Assembly (NCBI GenBank): GCA_003229345.1
Contig: QIDN01000194.1
Span: 1 to 6,454, forward strand
Length of the DNA: 6,454 nucleotides
Reading direction: 5' to 3'
Origin: Nitrospirota bacterium
GTDB lineage: Bacteria; Nitrospinota; Nitrospinia; Nitrospinales; Nitrospinaceae
Shown: piece by piece, positions 1 to 6,454 of the stretch
Numbering within the stretch: the first letter of the stretch is position 1
How the letters are laid out: each line of letters begins with the position of its first letter
Notes under the pieces: model-generated
Databases searched by the model: none
What the model was told of the DNA's origin: nothing
The model's input: the letters and a program-made list of their open reading frames with translations, nothing else
Program-made: the position numbers and the translations under genes

Positions 1-36
1 GAGTGGAATCATTCAACATGAATCAAAGGGTTGGAG

Positions 37-1350
37 TTAAAATTCGCGGATCAATCGTTCGAGTTCCCCATCGGATTGCGGTGTGTGGGGACCGACCAGG
101 ACGACGTTGAGGTTGCGGGCCTTAAAAATCGAATCGGCCATCCGGCGGATATCCTCAAGAGTGATCGACTCGACGAGATCGCTTTCTTCCTCCAGGGTGA
201 TGACTTTGGAATATAGCTCGGGAAATCCATAACGCGCCGCCTGCTTGCACGGTTCATCCAACTCCAGTGCAAGGTCGTACATGTATCTTTTTTTAACGTG
301 ATCCAGCTCCTCCGGCGTGGCGCCAGAATCTAAAAACTTTTTGATCTCTGCGAAAATCACTTGGACAATGGCCGATACTTTTTCGGGCCGCACGGTCACG
401 TCGAAATCGATGGTCCCCATATCCGCCAGGCTGGTGGTGCGGCATTCCACCGAATAGGCCAACCCCTGCTCTTCCCGCAGGACTTTTTGCAGACGGGAGC
501 TGACCCCGTCGTCAAACAACCGGCTGATCAAACTGGCGGCATAATAATCCGGGTGATTGTAAGAAACAGACCGGAAACAGATTTGCACCTCATCCTGGCT
601 GTCGACATCTTCCTGAACACGAAATTGAGGCTCTGTTTGATCTTCGCGTACGCTATTCCAAAAATAATCTTTGGCCACCGCTGTGCCACGGCGAGGAATT
701 TTTCCGAAATGCGTTTGCGCCAGCTGATGGAACTGCACTTGCGCCAGGCATCCCGCTCCGACCAACACCATGTTGGAAGGACAATAGTATTGCTCGAAGT
801 AATCCCGGAGCATCCCGGCATCGATGGATTGGATCGACTCCTCGGTACCGATCGTCGGCAGGGCCAGCGGATTACCTTCGTACATCAGATCGCAGGCGAC
901 GTTGTTGATGTCGATATTTTCACCCTCGGCGTTCAAATCCTCCAGGCACTCCTCCAGAATAATTCCGCGCTCCAGCTCTATTTTGGGGAAAGTGGGATCG
1001 GTAAAAAATTCAGCAAACAATTCCATTCCACGCTCCAATTGGTCATAATGCGGGCTGAAACCGTAGTAGGTGTATTCGCTGAGGGTGGAGGCGCGCAGGT
1101 CGCGGCCGATCTTCTCGAATTCCAGGTTGAGGGAAATGGAATCCGGGTATTTCCGGTTGCCCCGGAACATCATATGCTCCAGAAAGTGGGAAATTCCGTT
1201 ATTCTTCTCATTTTCAAAACGCAGACCGGCGCGGACAAACATGGCAACCTCAATCATGTGGATATGAGGCATCTCCACCGCCACCACCGTCAGGCCGTTG
1301 GCCAGCGTGCTTCGAGAACTTTTGATTTCAGTATCAGTCTGAAGTTTCAA
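37..1350 (-). CDS. M16 family zinc metallopeptidase (insulinase/processing-peptidase type), 437 aa
   Basis: Likely an endopeptidase that degrades or trims peptides using one zinc ion. The inverted zinc motif H55-F-L-E58-H59 is intact, and E134 in ILEECLEDL lies 74 residues further on, the spacing expected for the third ligand. The C-terminal M16 domain follows (about residues 170-350). It includes RLQKVLREEQGLAYSV near residues 285-300, which carries the Arg and Tyr typical of the substrate-binding half of M16B proteins. At 437 aa it is the usual single-chain M16B size (about 410-430). I see no signal peptide or membrane segment, so it is probably cytoplasmic. The start is TTG at 1350: an in-frame TAA sits four codons upstream, AGG lies 5 nt before the TTG, and the next Met (27) would remove the first beta strand (STLANGLTVV). 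The segment usually written NAxT before ExTxY reads RAST here. It is divergent from the membrane protein gene. Family assignment is firm; substrate and gene name are unknown. Confidence 0.93.
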   Translation of the reverse strand: MKLQTDTEIKSSRSTLANGLTVVAVEMPHIHMIEVAMFVRAGLRFENEKNNGISHFLEHMMFRGNRKYPDSISLNLEFEKIGRDLRASTLSEYTYYGFSPHYDQLERGMELFAEFFTDPTFPKIELERGIILEECLEDLNAEGENIDINNVACDLMYEGNPLALPTIGTEESIQSIDAGMLRDYFEQYYCPSNMVLVGAGCLAQVQFHQLAQTHFGKIPRRGTAVAKDYFWNSVREDQTEPQFRVQEDVDSQDEVQICFRSVSYNHPDYYAASLISRLFDDGVSSRLQKVLREEQGLAYSVECRTTSLADMGTIDFDVTVRPEKVSAIVQVIFAEIKKFLDSGATPEELDHVKKRYMYDLALELDEPCKQAARYGFPELYSKVITLEEESDLVESITLEDIRRMADSIFKARNLNVVLVGPHTPQSDGELERLIREF

Positions 1351-1358
1351 TGAAACCT
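1351..1358 (-). promoter_or_regulatory. Ribosome binding site supporting the TTG start of the M16 peptidase
   Basis: Read on the minus strand, the bases just before the TTG are ACAGGTTTCA. AGG (1358-1356) sits 5 nt from the start codon, a workable Shine-Dalgarno spacing. An in-frame TAA at 1362-1360 rules out any start further upstream. This is a short match and is only suggestive on its own, but together with the N-terminal strand needed by the fold it decides the start. Confidence 0.4.
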
Positions 1359-1385
1359 GTTATCTAAATGAAACAATAAGGTCGT

Positions 1386-1392
1386 TATTATC
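1386..1392. promoter_or_regulatory. Possible shared -10 element in the divergent region
   Basis: The 78-bp gap between the two divergent genes contains TATTAT (1386-1391) on the plus strand and GATAAT (1392-1387) on the minus strand. Each matches the sigma-70 -10 consensus at five of six positions. On the plus strand it lies about 37 bp before the ATG of the membrane protein gene, a reasonable promoter distance. I could not find a convincing -35 box at 16-18 bp on either strand, so this is a weak prediction in an AT-rich stretch. Confidence 0.22.
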
Positions 1393-1406
1393 TCATAAAC
1401 GTAGTC

Positions 1407-1418
1407 CCGGCGCGCCGG
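1407..1418. repeat. Perfect 12-bp GC palindrome upstream of the membrane protein gene
   Basis: CCGGCGCGCCGG is its own reverse complement. It lies in the divergent intergenic region, 10 bp before the ATG at 1429, and its last bases (GG) form part of the only Shine-Dalgarno-like stretch (GGA at 1417-1419) of that gene. It could be a dimeric-protein operator, or it could fold in the mRNA as a 4-bp GC stem with a CGCG loop that limits ribosome access. Either role is inference. The symmetry itself is directly visible. Confidence 0.5.
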
Positions 1419-1428
1419 AATAAAATCT

Positions 1429-2067
1429 ATGGACAACGAAAACTGGACTTCCAAAAATTACGACCATGCCGATGCTTATCTTGTGGAGCACGAGGAAGAA
1501 ATCCAAACCCGCGCGGTTATTGATTGCGGCAAGGGGGTTCATGCCATCCTGCCGAAAGGTTTGCCGGCATTGAAAATCCGTTTTCACGGATTGTTCATGA
1601 TCGCCCCACTGCCTATCCTGATGGCCTGCGTCATTTTTCTGCCTCTGTCGGGATTCCTCGGGGAATGGGAAGTGAACATGACCACCCTGGGTATCTCCGC
1701 ACTGTGCCTGCTGATGCTCGCCGGTCTGATACGGGTGATTCTGGTGATGCTGAACAACCGCGACATGTTTCCCCGCGCATACTTTGTCACGCTGGGGCCC
1801 GAGGGACTCGCCATGCATTTTTCACGCATCCATTTTCCGGCGACTCATCCCAAAGCTTGTATCGCATGGAAGGATGTCAAATCGGTTCAAAGAGCTTCCA
1901 GCTTCTTTCTTCCTGCCCTGTTGCTGGGCCGGCCAACGGTTCCCGCTCTTCAGATTGTTTCACGCCACGGGCCGGTCGTCACCATCCCCATGCTTCTGCC
2001 GTCATCCATCCTTGAGGAAGAATTCACCCAAGCGGAAGCATTGATACAGCAACATCTGCCGGGTTGA
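1429..2067 (+). CDS. Hypothetical two-helix membrane protein with a possible bacterial PH-like domain, 212 aa
   Basis: I do not recognise a named family. The first ~50 residues are polar, with an acidic run (HEEEI near 21-25). Two hydrophobic segments follow, about residues 54-78 and 86-108, separated by a short loop (GEWEVNM). Both are long enough to span the membrane as a hairpin. The rest (about 111-212) is soluble-looking and beta-rich: YFVTLGPEGLAMHF, then IAWKDVKSV, then a strand pair ALQIVSRHGPVVTIPM, ending in an amphipathic helix (EEEFTQAEALIQQHL). The order 'strand, GpeGl turn, W-x-D-V, strands, C-terminal helix' behind two helices resembles small bacterial PH/YcxB-like membrane proteins; this is a pattern judgement only. 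The ATG is secure: an in-frame TAG at 1402-1404 precedes it, no alternative start lies between, and GGA sits 9 nt upstream. It is divergent from the M16 peptidase and converges on dnaE with a 7-bp gap. Confidence 0.8.
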   Translation: MDNENWTSKNYDHADAYLVEHEEEIQTRAVIDCGKGVHAILPKGLPALKIRFHGLFMIAPLPILMACVIFLPLSGFLGEWEVNMTTLGISALCLLMLAGLIRVILVMLNNRDMFPRAYFVTLGPEGLAMHFSRIHFPATHPKACIAWKDVKSVQRASSFFLPALLLGRPTVPALQIVSRHGPVVTIPMLLPSSILEEEFTQAEALIQQHLPG

Positions 2068-2074
2068 GGCAAGC

Positions 2075-5000
2075 TCACTCAAAATAAATCGATTCTTCCC
2101 CCAGCAAAGCTTCCACGTCGTGGATCACTGCGTCGCTGGGCTTCACTTTCATGTCGGACTCCACCGTGCGGACCCGGTTTTTGTCATCCGGAAATATAAA
2201 ATGAACCAGCAACGGATTGGTTCCCTGATGCTCCGCGAGCACTTTCTTGACCGAGGTCAGCATATCTCTTTCGAGACCTGGCGTTCGAATCCGAACGTGT
2301 ACTTTACCCTTCCAATGATTCTTCGCTTCCGACAGAGGCAACACTTCCTTGGCAATCACCTTGGGCACGCTGTCAACCGAATCAACCGTACCTTTGACCA
2401 GAATCGGTTCGTCCGAAGCCAGAAGTTCCGCGGACGCCTGATAAATTTCCGGCCACAGGGTTACTTCTACCGTACCCTGCAAATCCTCCAGAGTCACCAG
2501 CGCCATTTTGTCACCCCGGCGCGTGGTTTTCAGAATAACCTTGAACGGCACCCCGGCCAGGCTGACGCTCTTGCCGTTGTCCTGTTCGGAAATACTGGCG
2601 GAACTGGAATCGGTGAACCAGTCGATGTCTTTTTGATACCGCGTCAACGGATGTCCGGACACGTAAAAGCCGATCGTTTCCTTTTCGAACCGCAAGCGGT
2701 CGTGGTCGCTCCACTCCTTCACCTCGTTGGCTGGGGTGGATTGTTCACTCGCCACTTCCTCCTCAAACGTATCGAACATGTTGGACTGTCCCAGTTGCTT
2801 GTCCCTTTGCCGGGCCTGCCCCATGTCCATATACAACAGCAGGTGATGCAACATACTGGCCCTGCCTTCTCCCAGGGAATCGCAAGCGCCACTCTTGATC
2901 AGGCTTTCGATGACGCGCTTGTTGACTTGCCGGAGGTCTACCTGCTCGCATAGCTGTTTGAGCGAATCGAACCGGCCCAGTTCCTCGCGTGTTTCGATAA
3001 TCTGATCGATGGCCGCCGAGCCGACATTCTTGATGGCTCCGAGTCCGAACAGCAAGGCCTCCTTGGAAATTGAAAAGTCCTTCTGGCTTGCGTTGACATC
3101 CGGCGGCAGAATCTGGATACCCATCTCCCGCGCGTCGTTGATGTAACGAATCACTTTATCCGTGTTGTCCATGTCGCTGGTGATCAGCGCGCCGAAAAAC
3201 TGCAGAGGATAATGCGCCTTCAAGTAGGCCGTTTGATAGGAGATCAACGCATAAGCCGCACTGTGCGATTTGTTGAAACCGTACCCCGCGAATTTTTCCA
3301 TCAGATCGAAAATGCGTTCCGCTTTTTTCTCGGGAATTTTGTTGTGGGCTGACCCTTTGGCAAACTTTTCCCTCTGCTGGGCCATCTCTTCCGGTTTCTT
3401 TTTACCCATGGCACGGCGCAACAGGTCGGCGTCGCCCAGGGTGAACCCGGCCAGCACGTTGGCGATTTTCATGACCTGTTCCTGATAGAGAATAACGCCG
3501 TGCGTCTCTTGTAAAATTTCCTTCAACTGCGGCAGATCGTATTTTTCATCCATCGTGCCGTGCTTGCGTTTCACATAATCGTCAATCATGCCGCTCTCCA
3601 GCGGACCTGGACGGAACAGCGCCAACAGGGCGATAATGTCTTCAAAGCTGTCCGGCTTCATTTTCTTGAGCAGATCGCGCATGCCGGAACTTTCCAGTTG
3701 AAACACGCCGCGTGTGCGGGCGTCGCTGAGAAGCGCAAAAGTTTTGGCATCGTCCTTGGGAATCGCATCGATATCAAGCTCTGTTCCTACAGAAGACTGA
3801 ATGAGCTTGAGAGCATTATGGATGACCGTCAACGTGCGCAGGCCGAGGAAGTCCATCTTCAGCAGCCCCAGCTTTTCGATATTATTCATCGAAAACTGGG
3901 TGACTACCTCGCCGTTGCTTCCTTTATAGAGTGGCAGGAATTCGGTGAGCGGTTTCGGAGAGATCACCACCCCCGCCGCATGGGTCGAGCAATGGCGCGG
4001 CAGGCCTTCCAGCCGAAGCGCGATGTTCAACAACTCATCAACATTGGCGCTTTCCTTGCGCATTGCCTTGAACTTTGGCTCCTCCTTGAACGCTTCGGTG
4101 AGGTTGATGTTCAACCGATTGGGCACCAGTTTAGCAATCTTATCGACTTCGCCGTAAGTCATCCCCAGCACCCGGCCCACGTCGCGGATGACGGCTTTGG
4201 CGTTCATGCTTCCGAAAGTGATGATCTGACTGACAAATGCGTTACCGCCGTATTTTTCCGAAACGTACTTGATGACTTCGTCGCGCCCGTCCACACAGAA
4301 ATCGATATCGATATCGGGCATGCTCACCCGTTCCGGATTCAAAAACCGCTCGAACAGCAAATCGTACTCCATGGGATCGATATCGGTGATTTTTAGCGAA
4401 TAAGCTACCAGACTCCCCGCCGCGGAGCCACGGCCCGGCCCTACCGGTATGTCCTGCTCCCGCGCGTGACGAATAAAATCCCACACGATCAAAAAGTATC
4501 CGGGGTATCCCATCTTCTCAATGATCTGCAGTTCTTCTTCCAGGCGGGCCTCATACACTGCCAGGTCGTAGGCTTGCCCCAACCGTTTCATGGTATCGAA
4601 CCGTACCTGCAGGCCCTCCTTCGATCTCTCGGCCAGGTAGGAGAACAGGGTGTGCGACTCCGGCACGGGGTACTCCGGCAGGTTGTCGATGCCCAACTCC
4701 ATCTCCAGATTGCACTGCTCGGCAATTTTGATGGTGTTCTCGATGGCTTCCGGCACCTGCTGAAACAGCTCGGTCATCTCCTCCGCCGATTTAAAATAAT
4801 ATTCGTCGGAGTGATACTTCATCCGGTACGGGTCTTCCATGGTCTTGCCGGTCTGCAGGCACAACAGAATTTCGTGAGCACGCTTGTCGTCCCGGTCGAG
4901 GTAATGGCAGTTGTTGGTCGCCACCAAAGGGATGCCGGTATTTTTGCTGATCTCCAACAGCCCCTTGTTGATTCCCTCCTGCCAGTCCAGCTTATGATCC

Positions 5001-5539
5001 TGCAGTTCCAGGTAAAAATTGTCTTCCCCCATGATTTCGCGGTACTGCTCGGCCATTTTGGTCGCGCGGGGAATATTCTCCTTGCTGAGGTGATGCCCCA
5101 CCTCGCCCCGGTTACAGGAGGACAGAGCGATCAGCCCTTCGGCATTTTCTGCCAACAATTCTTTATCGATGCGCGGCTTGTAATAGAATCCCTCCAGATA
5201 CCCCTGCGACACCAGCTTCAGCAGGTTTTTGTAACCGGTATCATTTTTAGCAAGCAGAATCAAATGGTAGGACGCGTCGCGCAGGTTGTGGTTGGTGTCT
5301 TTTTTCAGACGGCTTTCGGGAGCGACATACACCTCGCACCCGATGATGGGTTTGAGCCCATGCTTTTTCGCGCCGGCATAAAACTCCATGGCGCCGAACA
5401 GATTGGCGTGGTCGGTCATGGCGACGGCGGGCATGCGAAATTCAGCCGCTCGCTTGAACAGAGCCTCGTGGCGCAGGGACGAGTCCAGCAGACTGTAGTG
5501 GGTATGCACGTGTAAATGGACGAAATTGGAATGCCGCAT
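2075..5539 (-). CDS. dnaE: DNA polymerase III subunit alpha (DnaE1 type), 1154 aa
   Basis: Catalytic subunit of the replicative polymerase; it copies DNA at the fork with the beta clamp and clamp loader. Length matches E. coli DnaE (1160). Domains in order: PHP domain (about 6-280) with H10, H12, D19, H44, E69, H92, C142, N210 and H212; palm and fingers with GPGRGSAAGS (367-376), the catalytic PDIDID motif (408-413, acidic residues D409 and D411) and the third catalytic Asp D563 in KMDFLGLR; the conserved YGFNKSHSAAYA finger segment; a helix-hairpin-helix region (about 865-900); a clamp-binding motif QSNMF (918-922), equivalent to E. coli QADMF; an OB fold (about 988-1067); and a C-terminal tau-binding-type domain. 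I chose ATG 5539 because MRHSNFVHLHVHTHYS aligns with the normal family N-terminus. A GTG at 5575 would add 12 residues. PHP ligands absent from E. coli are mostly present here, but the usual Asp at 210 is Asn. Confidence 0.98.
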   Translation of the reverse strand: MRHSNFVHLHVHTHYSLLDSSLRHEALFKRAAEFRMPAVAMTDHANLFGAMEFYAGAKKHGLKPIIGCEVYVAPESRLKKDTNHNLRDASYHLILLAKNDTGYKNLLKLVSQGYLEGFYYKPRIDKELLAENAEGLIALSSCNRGEVGHHLSKENIPRATKMAEQYREIMGEDNFYLELQDHKLDWQEGINKGLLEISKNTGIPLVATNNCHYLDRDDKRAHEILLCLQTGKTMEDPYRMKYHSDEYYFKSAEEMTELFQQVPEAIENTIKIAEQCNLEMELGIDNLPEYPVPESHTLFSYLAERSKEGLQVRFDTMKRLGQAYDLAVYEARLEEELQIIEKMGYPGYFLIVWDFIRHAREQDIPVGPGRGSAAGSLVAYSLKITDIDPMEYDLLFERFLNPERVSMPDIDIDFCVDGRDEVIKYVSEKYGGNAFVSQIITFGSMNAKAVIRDVGRVLGMTYGEVDKIAKLVPNRLNINLTEAFKEEPKFKAMRKESANVDELLNIALRLEGLPRHCSTHAAGVVISPKPLTEFLPLYKGSNGEVVTQFSMNNIEKLGLLKMDFLGLRTLTVIHNALKLIQSSVGTELDIDAIPKDDAKTFALLSDARTRGVFQLESSGMRDLLKKMKPDSFEDIIALLALFRPGPLESGMIDDYVKRKHGTMDEKYDLPQLKEILQETHGVILYQEQVMKIANVLAGFTLGDADLLRRAMGKKKPEEMAQQREKFAKGSAHNKIPEKKAERIFDLMEKFAGYGFNKSHSAAYALISYQTAYLKAHYPLQFFGALITSDMDNTDKVIRYINDAREMGIQILPPDVNASQKDFSISKEALLFGLGAIKNVGSAAIDQIIETREELGRFDSLKQLCEQVDLRQVNKRVIESLIKSGACDSLGEGRASMLHHLLLYMDMGQARQRDKQLGQSNMFDTFEEEVASEQSTPANEVKEWSDHDRLRFEKETIGFYVSGHPLTRYQKDIDWFTDSSSASISEQDNGKSVSLAGVPFKVILKTTRRGDKMALVTLEDLQGTVEVTLWPEIYQASAELLASDEPILVKGTVDSVDSVPKVIAKEVLPLSEAKNHWKGKVHVRIRTPGLERDMLTSVKKVLAEHQGTNPLLVHFIFPDDKNRVRTVESDMKVKPSDAVIHDVEALLGEESIYFE

Positions 5540-5569
5540 ACGCGTAATAAACTTAAGGATGAGATGGAT

Positions 5570-5592
5570 TCCCACGGAAGAGATTCCGGGGA
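5570..5592 (-). promoter_or_regulatory. Hairpin in the ald-dnaE gap, upstream of dnaE
   Basis: On the minus strand, TCCCCGGAA (5592-5584) can pair with TTCCG-T-GGGA (5579-5570) around a TCTC loop. That gives nine base pairs with a single bulged T at 5574. There is no T-run after it on either strand, so it is not a standard Rho-independent terminator. It lies about 30 nt before the chosen dnaE ATG. The alternative GTG (5575-5573) falls inside the 3' arm. It may be a structured leader, a processing or RNA-stability element between ald and dnaE, or chance. Confidence 0.4.
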
Positions 5593-5613
5593 GGGATCGA
5601 TTTCGGCCTAAGT

Positions 5614-6454
5614 CTAACTCAAAACCTTTTCGGGGGGAACATATTCCTTGTGCAGCGCTGCGGCCACCGCCGGATGAGTCACTTTCCCTTTGAAAAGATT
5701 GAGGCCGCGGCTCAGGGCGGGATTTTTCTGGAGGGCTTTTTGCAATCCTTTTCCGGCCAGTTCGCGGGCGTAGGGCAGAGTGGCGTTGGTCAGTGCATAG
5801 GTGGAGGTGCGGGCCACAGCGCCCGGCATATTAGCCACGCAATAATGCACGACATCATCCACCAGGAAAATCGGATCGCTGTGGGTGGTGGGACGTGAGG
5901 TTTCGAGGATACCGCCCTGGTCGATACCGACATCCACCACCACCGAACCGGGCATCATGGCTTTGATCATCTCGCGGGAAACCAATTTGGGAGATTTCGC
6001 GCCGGGCAAGAGTACCGCGCCGATCAACAGGTCGGCCAATTGGGAAAATTCCTCAATGTTGAGCTTGTTGGACATGATGGTTTTGACGCGCCCGCCGAAA
6101 ATATCGTCAATGTAGCGCAAACGAGACAAGCTCACATCCAGCAGAGTGACACTCGCGCCGGTACCGACGGCCATTTTAGCGGCGTTCATGCCGACAATAC
6201 CGCCGCCGATGATCACCACATGTCCGGGATCCACCCCCGGTACGCCGCCCAGCAATATGCCCCGCCCGCCGTTCTCCCGTTCCAGGTATTTGGCCCCTTC
6301 GTGGACGGACATGCGCCCAGCCACCTCGCTCATGGGAATCAAAAGCGGCAGCGATCCGTCTGCCAACTGCACTGTTTCGTAAGCGATGCCGATGATTTTC
6401 CGTTCTAACAAGGCATCGGTCAACTCCGGCGCGGGCGCTAAATGAAGGTACGTG
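5614..6454 (-). CDS. ald: Alanine dehydrogenase, C-terminal 279 residues (N-terminus cut by the window edge)
   Basis: Catalyses the reversible NAD-dependent oxidative deamination of L-alanine to pyruvate, ammonium and NADH in the cytoplasm. The frame stays open to the right edge, beginning T-Y-L-H-L-A-P-A-P-E-L, so the TTG at 6423 is an internal Leu codon and not a start. The His of TYLHLA is 174 residues before the Asp of IDQGG, exactly the His96-Asp270 spacing of characterised alanine dehydrogenases. By that numbering about 92 residues are missing and the whole protein would be 371 aa, the family's usual length. The Rossmann motif GGGIVG (about 175-180) and D198 at the end of the second strand (VTLLD) indicate NAD rather than NADP. 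Other family signatures are PMSEVAGRM, GVPGV, LLPGAKSPKLV, VANMPGAVARTSTYALTNATLPY and the terminal EYVPPEKVL. The catalytic Lys (about 75) and an Arg near 15 lie outside the window. It is followed on the same strand by dnaE after about 74 bp, with no clear terminator. Confidence 0.97.
   Translation of the reverse strand, partial: TYLHLAPAPELTDALLERKIIGIAYETVQLADGSLPLLIPMSEVAGRMSVHEGAKYLERENGGRGILLGGVPGVDPGHVVIIGGGIVGMNAAKMAVGTGASVTLLDVSLSRLRYIDDIFGGRVKTIMSNKLNIEEFSQLADLLIGAVLLPGAKSPKLVSREMIKAMMPGSVVVDVGIDQGGILETSRPTTHSDPIFLVDDVVHYCVANMPGAVARTSTYALTNATLPYARELAGKGLQKALQKNPALSRGLNLFKGKVTHPAVAAALHKEYVPPEKVLS

Noticed and set aside
1..36. Possible start of another minus-strand gene downstream of the M16 peptidase (ATG at 19 or 12)
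   Set aside because: Only a few codons are visible and there is no Shine-Dalgarno match, so nothing can be supported. The small inverted repeat ATTCA-ACA-TGAAT (11-23) is too weak and lacks a T-run to be called a terminator.
361..1353. Long open frame (330 codons) on the plus strand opposite the M16 peptidase gene
   Set aside because: It is exactly in register with the codons of the real gene, so its stops would need TTA, CTA or TCA codons there, which are rare in this GC-leaning coding sequence. Its translation has no recognisable domain, and the opposite strand encodes a clear M16 protein.
1375..1389. Small inverted repeat AATAA-GGTCG-TTATT in the divergent region
   Set aside because: Five A-T pairs only, in an AT-rich stretch, so chance occurrence is likely. 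It overlaps the possible -10 element but gives no independent support for an operator.
1524..2015. 163-codon plus-strand frame and 1393-1818 minus-strand frame overlapping the membrane protein gene
   Set aside because: Both translations are low-complexity, rich in Arg, His, Ser and Pro, without domain-like pattern. The 1429-2067 frame gives coherent membrane helices and beta strands with a well-defined start.
4301..4316. Tandem ATCGAT/ATATCG-like repetition
   Set aside because: It is the coding of the repeated Asp-Ile-Asp-Ile-Asp residues of the DnaE catalytic motif and needs no other explanation.
4466..5515. Long open frame (349 codons) on the plus strand opposite dnaE; similar ones at 3560-4396 and 2120-2953
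   Set aside because: All three are in direct codon register with dnaE and arise from avoidance of TTA, CTA and TCA. Their products show no family motifs, while the dnaE reading is conserved throughout.
6421..6423. TTG as the start of a 269-residue alanine dehydrogenase
   Set aside because: The reading frame continues upstream without a stop to the window edge and encodes the conserved TYLHLAPAPEL segment with the catalytic His, so the gene is cut by the edge and this TTG is an internal Leu codon.

Overview
This 6.45-kb window is a compact bacterial chromosomal segment with four protein-coding genes and very little non-coding DNA. There are no RNA genes, insertion sequences, CRISPR repeats or phage genes that I can see. 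The protein families are housekeeping ones. GC content looks moderate (roughly mid-50s %, judged by eye) and reading is clean, with no frameshifts. There is no marker gene for firm taxonomy. The DnaE is of the ordinary single-polymerase (DnaE1) type with an almost complete set of PHP metal ligands. That argues against Gammaproteobacteria such as E. coli, whose PHP site is degenerate. A deltaproteobacterial or Nitrospinota-like bacterium is my guess, at low confidence.

Layout from left to right: (1) 37-1350, minus strand, a complete M16-family zinc peptidase with an intact HxxEH site and a probable TTG start. (2) 1351-1428, a 78-bp divergent intergenic region with a -10-like element and a perfect 12-bp GC palindrome. 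(3) 1429-2067, plus strand, an unrecognised 212-aa protein with two predicted membrane helices and a C-terminal half that resembles a small bacterial PH-like domain. (4) 2075-5539, minus strand, dnaE, the replicative DNA polymerase III alpha subunit. It is convergent with gene 3, with only 7 bp between the two stop codons. (5) 5540-5613, a short gap with a hairpin. (6) 5614 to the right edge, minus strand, the C-terminal three quarters of alanine dehydrogenase (ald), whose first ~92 codons lie outside the window.

The genes do not form an obvious pathway. ald and dnaE share a strand and are separated by about 74 bp, so they may be co-transcribed, but their functions (alanine/pyruvate/ammonia metabolism and replication) are unrelated. 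The M16 peptidase and the membrane protein are divergently transcribed and could share a regulatory region. I looked for an undescribed system and found none that the sequence supports. The observations worth a second look are modest: an Asp-to-Asn change at a predicted PHP metal ligand in DnaE, a hairpin covering an alternative dnaE start, the orphan membrane protein, and the very tight convergent junction.
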